From assembly GCF_003287285.1 (NCBI RefSeq), contig NZ_QMIG01000014.1, positions 1 through 64,000 on the forward strand: a stretch of DNA of 64,000 nt. The letters are read 5' to 3'. Of this stretch, positions 57,655-64,000 are shown piece by piece. Position numbers and translations under genes: made by a program. The notes beneath the pieces were generated by a model that was not told the origin of the DNA, made no database searches, and saw nothing but the letters and a program-made list of their open reading frames with translations. This stretch comes from Phytoactinopolyspora halophila (lineage in GTDB: Bacteria > Actinomycetota > Actinomycetes > Jiangellales > Jiangellaceae). Every line of letters starts with the position of its first letter. Position 1 is the stretch's first letter.

Positions 57655-58977
57655 TCACCGTGCGCTCCGTTCCGTCGTAGCTTCCGCAGCTGCCCTGGCA
57701 GCGGCCGGCAGCGCAGCGGCAATGCGCTCCATCGCGCGGTCGTCGTGCGCGGCACTCACGAACCACGACTCGAAGGCCGACGCAGGCAGGTGAACGCCGC
57801 CGTCCAGCATTGCGTGGAAGAACGCCGCGAATTGCCGGGCATCGGACCGGCGGGCGGCCTCGAAGTCCGTGACGGCCACATCTGGATCGACGAAGAAGAC
57901 AGTGAACAAGTTCCCGGCGTACTGCACGACGTGCGGAACCCCGGCTGCGTCCAGGGCCTCCCCGGCGAGGCGCCCCACCGTCTGGATCGTGGTGTCGAGG
58001 TGGCTGTACACGGCATCGTCCAGCAACCTCAGCGTCGTCACTCCTGCCGTGGCCGCCACCGGGTTGCCTGCCAGCGTGCCCGACTGATACACGGATCCGG
58101 CCGGTGCGAGATGTTTCATGATCTCTGCACGTCCACCGAACGCCGCAGCCGGAAAGCCGCCACCCATGACCTTGCCGAACGTCGTGAGATCGGGAACGAC
58201 GCCATCGATTCCGTACCATCCGGAGCGCGACACCCGGAATCCGGTCATCACCTCGTCAAAAACGAGCAAGGCTCCATGAGCGTGCGCCGTGTCCCGGATG
58301 AAGGCGTTGAAGCCGTCGAGCGGCGCTATCGCGCCCATGTTTCCCGCAGCGGCTTCCGCGATGATGCAGGCGATCTCCGCACCATGCTGATCGAAGACCG
58401 CCTTCACCGCCTCGGTGTCGTTGTACGGCACGACGATGGTCTCGGCCGTCGTGGCGTCGGTGACCCCTGGAGAGCCGGGCAGGCCAAACGTCGCGACGCC
58501 GCTGCCAGCAGCGGCGAGTAGCGCGTCGACGTGCCCATGATAGTGACCCGCGAACTTTACGATCTTGCTCCGGCCCGTGTACCCGCGTGCCAGCCGTACC
58601 GCGCTCATCGTCGCCTCGGTTCCGCTGGTGACCAGGCGGACCTGCTCGACGCTGGTGCGAGCCACGATCTCTTCGGCGAGCTCGACCTCCGGTTCGGTGG
58701 GGGTACCGTAGGACACCCCCCGCGCCGCCTGCGACTGCACGGCGTCGACAACACGCGGATCCGCATGACCCAGAATCACCGGCCCCCACGAACACACCAG
58801 GTCGACGTACTCGCGTCCCTCGGCGTCGTAGACATATGGTCCGCGTGCATGCTGGATGAACCGCGGCGTCCCACCCACGGCCTTGAAGGCACGTACCGGT
58901 GAGTTCACTCCGCCCGGGATGACGGCCTCGGCACGATCGAAGAGTTCCGCACTGCGTGGGGCGTCGTCGTTACTCAC
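57655..58977 (-). CDS. hemL: Glutamate-1-semialdehyde 2,1-aminomutase
   Basis: 440-residue PLP enzyme making 5-aminolevulinate from glutamate semialdehyde, first committed heme precursor in the C5 pathway. Signatures: [30 protein letters not shown], the PLP Asp in [12 protein letters not shown], and the Schiff-base Lys in [13 protein letters not shown] 58977 gives the normal length. 37 bases before the phosphatase-like gene, beginning a unit that continues through resC. Confidence 0.95.
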   Translation of the reverse strand: MSNDDAPRSAELFDRAEAVIPGGVNSPVRAFKAVGGTPRFIQHARGPYVYDAEGREYVDLVCSWGPVILGHADPRVVDAVQSQAARGVSYGTPTEPEVELAEEIVARTSVEQVRLVTSGTEATMSAVRLARGYTGRSKIVKFAGHYHGHVDALLAAAGSGVATFGLPGSPGVTDATTAETIVVPYNDTEAVKAVFDQHGAEIACIIAEAAAGNMGAIAPLDGFNAFIRDTAHAHGALLVFDEVMTGFRVSRSGWYGIDGVVPDLTTFGKVMGGGFPAAAFGGRAEIMKHLAPAGSVYQSGTLAGNPVAATAGVTTLRLLDDAVYSHLDTTIQTVGRLAGEALDAAGVPHVVQYAGNLFTVFFVDPDVAVTDFEAARRSDARQFAAFFHAMLDGGVHLPASAFESWFVSAAHDDRAMERIAAALPAAARAAAEATTERSAR

Positions 58978-59141
58978 TACGCCATTCTCGCAACCGCCGG
59001 GAGGATCTCCCATCCACCCCTCCCCTGGGCTTCGTCGAGGCACGCGGGAATATCGAAACGGCCGGCAGCATAATCGTGCCCTGATTTCCATCCCACATGC
59101 CAGCGAGCCCGGAGGGGCAGACCACAGGGGAGGGCAGGCCG

Positions 59142-61481
59142 ATGGCCGACGACGATCGGCTCGACACTCGAACCGACGGCCAGACGGAGCTACGCATTCA
59201 CGGGGTCAGCGGGACGCGCCCGGAAACCGTTCTGGACCATCCCATCCTGGAGCGCGTTGCCGGAGATCAGAAGGCCGGCTTCTACCGCCGCTCCTATCCC
59301 GGTGGCCGGTCCGCAGATCTCGACGCTCCACGCCGCCTGGAAGCCTACAGCTGGGGGCACCTCACCTCCGGCCCGGCAGCCCGCGCCGGATGGCTGATGT
59401 TGCTGCCGTTCATGCTGACGAATCTCGCGCACTGGATGCTCCCCGCCGTGCGTGCCGACGCCGGGCGCCTGCGCGCGGCCAGCGGCCGGGCCTCCACGGT
59501 GCTCCTACGCCTGTTCGGCCTCACGCTCACTCTCACGCTCGTCCTCACCACCGCACACATCACCATGGATCTGGCAGGCTGGCAATGCGCCAGCAACTGG
59601 CGTTGCGGAACGTCGTCGGCACTCACGACACCGTTCGCCAACGGATTGCTCGCCCAGCCCGGTATGCGCACCGTCGCCTTCGCCCTGATACCTCTGGCCG
59701 TCGTGCCCGCCATCGGCCTCCTCGGCCGCAAGCCGCTCCGCCGCGGCACGCCGGAGCCGGACGCGCCGATCGTGACCGAAGGGGAACGTCCCATGACGCG
59801 GCCACGGTTCTGGCGCGGCAACCCCGGAATGCCAGCGCTGCGTTCCGCACACGTCACCGCGGCGACGGCGCTGCTCGCAGCGATCGTGACCTGGCCATCC
59901 ACCATCCTGGCCGCATCCGGCCCGGCACGCGCGTTCGGCATCACCCTGTGTGTCCTCGCCCTGGCCGTCCTGGCGAGCTCGATCGGCTTCGTCGCCGCCG
60001 AGGGAATCACCGGACGGGCCGGGCACGTACCCCGCGTCCTGCGAACTGCCCGCTATCTTGCCGCTGCCACACTCATCTGCGGCGCGTTCTTCACCATGTG
60101 GGACCACGGCACATGGGACGACGCGAGCCAGCTGCCCGGCCTCCGCGCCGCCATCCTGGTGACCTTCGGGCTGGCGGTCGTCCTCCTCATCGCGCTCACC
60201 GTCGCCGTTCTCGCACAACGACCGTGGGCGTTCGGCACCGACGGATTCCGGCCAGCTGTGCTCGGACTAGGCGCCCCGGTTGCGGCCGCTCTCGCCTTTC
60301 TCGTCGCCGGCGGATTCTCGGCCGGCCTCGCCTACCGTGTCGCCGACCTTCTCGGCCATCCCGTGCTCAGCGACGTCACCGCGGAGAACGAACGAGCCGG
60401 TATCGAGCAGATCATCAACGACGATTCGCTGCCGTTCGCGACCCGCCAGGCAGCCTGGGCAACAGATGTCCCCCTGGTACTCCCGCCGACGTTTGCATGG
60501 GCAGGCGTCGCCGCCGTCGTGCTCCTCGCGGCGACACTCGTCGCGCTGGGAGCCGTCGCCTTGTCCGTGCTCCGGCGAATCGGCCCGCTCACCAGGCGGA
60601 TCGCCAACGAGTACGCGAGCGCGTCAGACCAGGACGCGAACAGGTCAGACCAACCCGACCCCGCCAGTGCCGAGGTGCGCAGGGTCGCGTTCTCGACGGC
60701 CCTGGCCTCCGGCACGGAAGGTCTCGGGCGGGTCCTCGGGGGTGTCGCGTTCACTGCCGGAGCGCTCCTGGTAACGGGTCTCGGCGTATACGCGGCCGGG
60801 ACCGCCAACTGGGAACTCATCGAAACACCGCCACTGTCCACCGTTGCCGCGCTCGGCACCTGGCTCATGGGAGCCTTCGCCATCGGTCTCGTCGGCCTGG
60901 CATGGCGCGCGGCGCGGCATCCGGGCATGCGCCGAAACGTGAGCATACTCTGGGACGTCGGAAGCTTCTGGCCACGCACGGCGCATCCACTCGCGCCACC
61001 GTCCTACGGCGAGCGCGCAGTGCCCGACCTCGTGAAGCGGGTCCAGGAGCTCGCTGCCACACCCGGATCCGAGGTCGTGCTCTCTGGACATTCCCAGGGC
61101 TCCGTACTCGCCGCGGCTACGGTGCGCCAGCTACCACCTGATGTCGCGGCCCGGATCCGTCTCGTCACGCTCGGCTCGCCCCTGCGCCGGCTCTACGCTC
61201 GCTACTTCCCCGCCTACCTGGACCGGCCGGCAATCGCATCGCTGGCGGAGGCCGCCGAGGGCCACTGGCGCAATCTCTACCGGCACACCGACCCCATCGG
61301 CTCGTGGGTGCTCCAACCCGACCCGGCGTTCGCGCAGCCAGCGGCTCCTGCCGATTCCATGGTCGACCGGAGACTTCTCGACCCTCCCACGCTCAACGAC
61401 GACATCGCTGGCCACAACGGATACTGGGACGACGCGAACTACGCGCCTCACGTGGAAGAACTCGTACAGCGAGACCGATGA
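59142..61481 (+). CDS. Membrane protein with C-terminal alpha/beta-hydrolase domain
   Basis: 779 residues. The N-terminus has a short conserved segment, [16 protein letters not shown], of a hydrolase-like strand. Then come many hydrophobic helices between about 80 and 600 and a C-terminal lipase-like domain with the nucleophile elbow [12 protein letters not shown] and a later HNGYWDD segment that could hold the catalytic His. It may hydrolyse a lipid or ester at the membrane. I do not recognise a named family. ATG 59142 is preferred, with a GGGAGGG-like site at about 59128. Divergent from hemL and convergent with hemB; no link to heme synthesis is evident beyond location. Confidence 0.75.
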   Translation: MADDDRLDTRTDGQTELRIHGVSGTRPETVLDHPILERVAGDQKAGFYRRSYPGGRSADLDAPRRLEAYSWGHLTSGPAARAGWLMLLPFMLTNLAHWMLPAVRADAGRLRAASGRASTVLLRLFGLTLTLTLVLTTAHITMDLAGWQCASNWRCGTSSALTTPFANGLLAQPGMRTVAFALIPLAVVPAIGLLGRKPLRRGTPEPDAPIVTEGERPMTRPRFWRGNPGMPALRSAHVTAATALLAAIVTWPSTILAASGPARAFGITLCVLALAVLASSIGFVAAEGITGRAGHVPRVLRTARYLAAATLICGAFFTMWDHGTWDDASQLPGLRAAILVTFGLAVVLLIALTVAVLAQRPWAFGTDGFRPAVLGLGAPVAAALAFLVAGGFSAGLAYRVADLLGHPVLSDVTAENERAGIEQIINDDSLPFATRQAAWATDVPLVLPPTFAWAGVAAVVLLAATLVALGAVALSVLRRIGPLTRRIANEYASASDQDANRSDQPDPASAEVRRVAFSTALASGTEGLGRVLGGVAFTAGALLVTGLGVYAAGTANWELIETPPLSTVAALGTWLMGAFAIGLVGLAWRAARHPGMRRNVSILWDVGSFWPRTAHPLAPPSYGERAVPDLVKRVQELAATPGSEVVLSGHSQGSVLAAATVRQLPPDVAARIRLVTLGSPLRRLYARYFPAYLDRPAIASLAEAAEGHWRNLYRHTDPIGSWVLQPDPAFAQPAAPADSMVDRRLLDPPTLNDDIAGHNGYWDDANYAPHVEELVQRDR

Positions 61482-61563
61482 CGCGCGTTTCCCCTCCGGG
61501 CACGGGCGGTGCCGAGCGGACGTCGGCCCCGGGGGCTGCGTCGCGGCTCGGCCGACTGCCGTA

Positions 61564-62544
61564 CTAGGAATTTCGCAGGTACCGAGCAGCTTCGACGGCC
61601 CAGTACGTGAGAATGATCTCGGCGCCCGCTCGGCGGATCGCCCCCAGCGATTCCAGCACCGCACGGTCACGATCGATCCAGCCGTTCGCAGCGGCAGCCT
61701 CGACCATGGCGTACTCGCCGGATACCTGATAAGCCGCAACGGGAACGTCGACGGCCGACCGGACCCGGGCGACGACGTCGAGATACGACATCGCCGGTTT
61801 GACCATCACGATATCCGCGCCCTCCTCCACGTCCAGCCGGACCTCGCGCAGCGCCTCGACAACGTTGGCGGGATCTTGCTGGTAGGTACGGCGATCGCCG
61901 CTCAACGTGGATTCGACGGCGTCGCGGAAGGGGCCGTAGAACGCAGACGCGTACTTCGCGGCATAGGCCAAGATCGCGACATCCGAGTGGCCCGCTCCGT
62001 CGAGCGCTTCTCGTACGGCAGCAACCTGGCCGTCCATCATCCCGCTCGGGCCCACCACGTGCACACCGGCCTCGGCCTGGGCACGGGCCATCTCCTGATA
62101 GGCGTCCAGCGTCGCGTCATTGTCCACCGTGCCGTCAGCCGTCAGGAGGCCACAGTGGCCGTGATCGGTGAACTCGTCGAGGCAGAGATCGGCCATGACC
62201 ACCGTGGCGTCACCGACCTCGGCGACCACTTCGCGAATGGCCGAGTTCAACGCACCCTCGGGATGGTACGCGCCGGATCCCCGAGCATCTTTGTGCTCGG
62301 GAATGGCGAAGAGCATCAACCCGCCGACGCCAGCCTCCACCGCCTCCACCACGGCCTTGCGAAGGCTCTCCATCGAGTGCTGTACGACCCCCGGCATCGA
62401 GGGCACCGTCCGGGGCTCGGCGGCGTTCTCCCGGACGAACATCGGCAGCACCAGCTGACGTGGCGCCAGCGAGGTCTCGCTCACCAGCCGGCGCATCGCC
62501 GGTGTACGACGTAGCCGCCTCGGACGTTGCGTTGGGTAGGACAC
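61564..62544 (-). CDS. hemB: Delta-aminolevulinic acid dehydratase (porphobilinogen synthase)
   Basis: 326 residues. Condenses two aminolevulinates to porphobilinogen. Active-site lysines are in [13 protein letters not shown] and [11 protein letters not shown]. The metal loop reads [13 protein letters not shown], with Asp in place of the middle Cys of the three-Cys zinc site. GTG 62544 has GGAG 7 bases upstream and starts [13 protein letters not shown], typical of the family; an ATG at 62577 is less well supported. Confidence 0.93.
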   Translation of the reverse strand: MSYPTQRPRRLRRTPAMRRLVSETSLAPRQLVLPMFVRENAAEPRTVPSMPGVVQHSMESLRKAVVEAVEAGVGGLMLFAIPEHKDARGSGAYHPEGALNSAIREVVAEVGDATVVMADLCLDEFTDHGHCGLLTADGTVDNDATLDAYQEMARAQAEAGVHVVGPSGMMDGQVAAVREALDGAGHSDVAILAYAAKYASAFYGPFRDAVESTLSGDRRTYQQDPANVVEALREVRLDVEEGADIVMVKPAMSYLDVVARVRSAVDVPVAAYQVSGEYAMVEAAAANGWIDRDRAVLESLGAIRRAGAEIILTYWAVEAARYLRNS

Positions 62545-62639
62545 CGTGTCACTCCGATCGAGTACCAGGCGAGACATCTCACGTGCGCATCGGCTGACGC
62601 GCAGGGGAACACCTCCCGATGTTACTGCGCGCGCTTGTG

Positions 62640-64000
62640 CTACTGCGCGCTCTTGCGCCGGGACGCGGAGCGACGCCGTTGCGACGGCTTGAGCACCGGC
62701 TCGCCCGCCTCCAGCAACGACATCCGGCGGGAGTCTCCGAACTCGGCCAACGTGTCCGCCAGCAATTCGACGGAGGGTTCCGGCGCCATCACATCGACAC
62801 GCAGGCCGTGCTCCTCGGCCGTCTTCGCCGTTGCGGGCCCGATACACGCGATGACGGTGTTCGCGTGCGGCTTGCCTGCGATGCCGACGAGGTTTCGCAC
62901 CGTGGAGGACGAGGTGAACACGACCGCGTCGAACTTCCCCGTCTTGATCGCTTCCCGGGTCTTGGCCGGCGGCGGGGCGGCCCGCACGGTGCGGTACGCC
63001 GTGACGTCGTCGACCTCCCAGCCCATCTCCATCAGGCCGGCCGCGAGCGTCTCCGTCGCGATGTCCGCACGGGGCAGGAACACCCGATTGATCGGGTCGA
63101 GGACCTCGTCATACGGCGGCCAGTCGGCCAGCAAGCCGGCCGCAGACTGCTCGCCCGACGGCACGAGATCGGGTTCGATCCCCCATTCCCGCAGCGCCTG
63201 TGCCGTCTTCTCGCCTACCGCGGCCACCTTGAGCCCGGACAGCGCGCGAGCGTCGAGCCCGTAGCCGATGAGCTTCTCCTTGACCGCGCGCAGTGCGTTG
63301 AACGATGTGAACGCGATCCACTCGTATCGCCCTTCGACCATGCCCCGCACTGCCTTGTCGATCTGTTGCGGGTTACGTGGGGGCTCCACCGAGATGGTCG
63401 GTACGCCCTCGGGTACCGCGCCGTAGCCACGCAGCGAGTCGGTCAACGACCCGGCCTGTTCCTTGGTGCGCGGCACCAGGACACGCCACCCGAACAACGG
63501 CTTGGTCTCGAACCACGACAGCGTGTCGCGGTGTTCGACCGCATCACCAACGATCACGACGTACGGGCCGTCGATCTTCGCTGCCTTCACCGCCGACCCG
63601 ATGTCTGCGAGTGTGCCGAGCACGGATTGCTGCGACACCGTGCTGCCCGCGGTGATCACTGCCACCGGGGTGCTGGGCACCCGACCGGCATCGACGACAC
63701 TCTGGACGAGCTCGCCGAGTTGCTCCGTGACGCCGGTGAACACGAGAGTGTCCGCGGCGCACGAATGCAGATCGAGCTTCCCGCCGACATCGAACAACTG
63801 GGTACTGCGCCGACGCCCGGCCACCAGGGGAACACCCGCGTGCGTGGGCACCGCCGTGCCCGTCGCCACACCGGCAACCGCCTCGAACGGTACGCCTGCC
63901 TTCGCACAGGCCAGCGCCTCGTCAGCGCCGGTCGGATGGCTGAACGGGTCGCCTTCGAGAAGCCGCACCACGCGGCGTCCATTCTTCGCCGACTGGACCA
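62640..64000 (-). CDS. hemD: Fused uroporphyrinogen-III methyltransferase / synthase (5' end outside window)
   Basis: The visible part, about 452 residues, lacks its N-terminus, which lies beyond the window edge. Entering from the edge is the end of a SUMT (CobA) domain with [11 protein letters not shown] and [10 protein letters not shown]. It is followed by the uroporphyrinogen-III synthase (HemD) domain from about [12 protein letters not shown] to the end, containing [14 protein letters not shown] and [13 protein letters not shown]. HemD closes the tetrapyrrole ring and CobA methylates it toward siroheme or B12. The C-terminus is basic ([12 protein letters not shown]). Fusion of these domains is common in actinobacteria. 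Confidence 0.92.
   Translation of the reverse strand, partial: VQSAKNGRRVVRLLEGDPFSHPTGADEALACAKAGVPFEAVAGVATGTAVPTHAGVPLVAGRRRSTQLFDVGGKLDLHSCAADTLVFTGVTEQLGELVQSVVDAGRVPSTPVAVITAGSTVSQQSVLGTLADIGSAVKAAKIDGPYVVIVGDAVEHRDTLSWFETKPLFGWRVLVPRTKEQAGSLTDSLRGYGAVPEGVPTISVEPPRNPQQIDKAVRGMVEGRYEWIAFTSFNALRAVKEKLIGYGLDARALSGLKVAAVGEKTAQALREWGIEPDLVPSGEQSAAGLLADWPPYDEVLDPINRVFLPRADIATETLAAGLMEMGWEVDDVTAYRTVRAAPPPAKTREAIKTGKFDAVVFTSSSTVRNLVGIAGKPHANTVIACIGPATAKTAEEHGLRVDVMAPEPSVELLADTLAEFGDSRRMSLLEAGEPVLKPSQRRRSASRRKSAQ

Overview
Organism. The window is high-GC, densely coded bacterial DNA. Many genes start at GTG or TTG, and many neighbouring genes overlap by 4 bases (ATGA or GTGA). The content is actinobacterial: a 14-gene nuoA-N complex I operon, the futalosine-independent menaquinone genes menA-menG, a polyprenyl synthase and a MenJ-like reductase, resB/resC cytochrome c maturation, an AfsR/SARP regulator, an F420-type luciferase-like oxidoreductase, DUF4229, and fused uroporphyrinogen-III methylase/synthase. 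Acidic spacers in several proteins fit an environmental, perhaps salt-tolerant, actinomycete. A Jiangellales-like member is a guess, since no rRNA or other species marker is present. No tRNA, rRNA, CRISPR array, insertion sequence or prophage was seen. Layout. (1) 1-7344: a regulatory region with two operator-like palindromes, then seven translationally coupled or closely spaced genes forming an ebo-type cluster: inositol-phosphate-synthase homologue, UbiA prenyltransferase (EboC), TIM-barrel isomerase, EboA, TatD-like hydrolase (EboB), EboE and an alkaline-phosphatase-superfamily protein (EboF-like). Known ebo clusters use a dehydroquinate-synthase-like sugar-phosphate cyclase (EboD). Here an unrelated cyclase fold, myo-inositol-phosphate synthase, sits at the head of the operon. 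This is the most interesting system in the window. (2) 7392-18497: accessory region with a large SARP-NB-ARC-TPR regulator, a divergent cell-wall-anchored beta-helix protein (LPDTG), two methyltransferases (one frameshifted), and a fused hydantoinase/oxoprolinase. (3) 18609-37896: a RarD-like permease, polyprenyl diphosphate synthase, nuoN to nuoA on the minus strand, and a geranylgeranyl-reductase-family enzyme just upstream of nuoA. (4) 37897-40245: a 528-base intergenic region with two strong palindromes, a Tat-exported TIM-barrel protein and a phosphosulfolactate-synthase homologue. (5) 40313-50602: menaquinone genes menG, menF, menD, menC, menB, menE and menA, interrupted by a probable sortase-fold protein and an acidic lipoprotein. 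(6) 50429-52850: DUF4229 protein antisense to the end of menA, an F420-type oxidoreductase, a small PLDc_N membrane protein and a repeat/hairpin element. (7) 52851-64000: cytochrome c maturation (resC, resB, ccdA, resA), a phosphoglycerate-mutase-like protein, hemL, a membrane-bound alpha/beta hydrolase, hemB and the truncated cobA-hemD gene. How they work together. Regions 3 and 5 make and use menaquinone: isoprenoid chain synthesis, head-group synthesis, prenylation, methylation and side-chain reduction, feeding complex I. Region 7 supplies heme and attaches it to cytochromes c. Together these form a respiratory core. Region 1 looks like a separate cyclitol-plus-prenyl pathway whose product cannot be told from the sequence.
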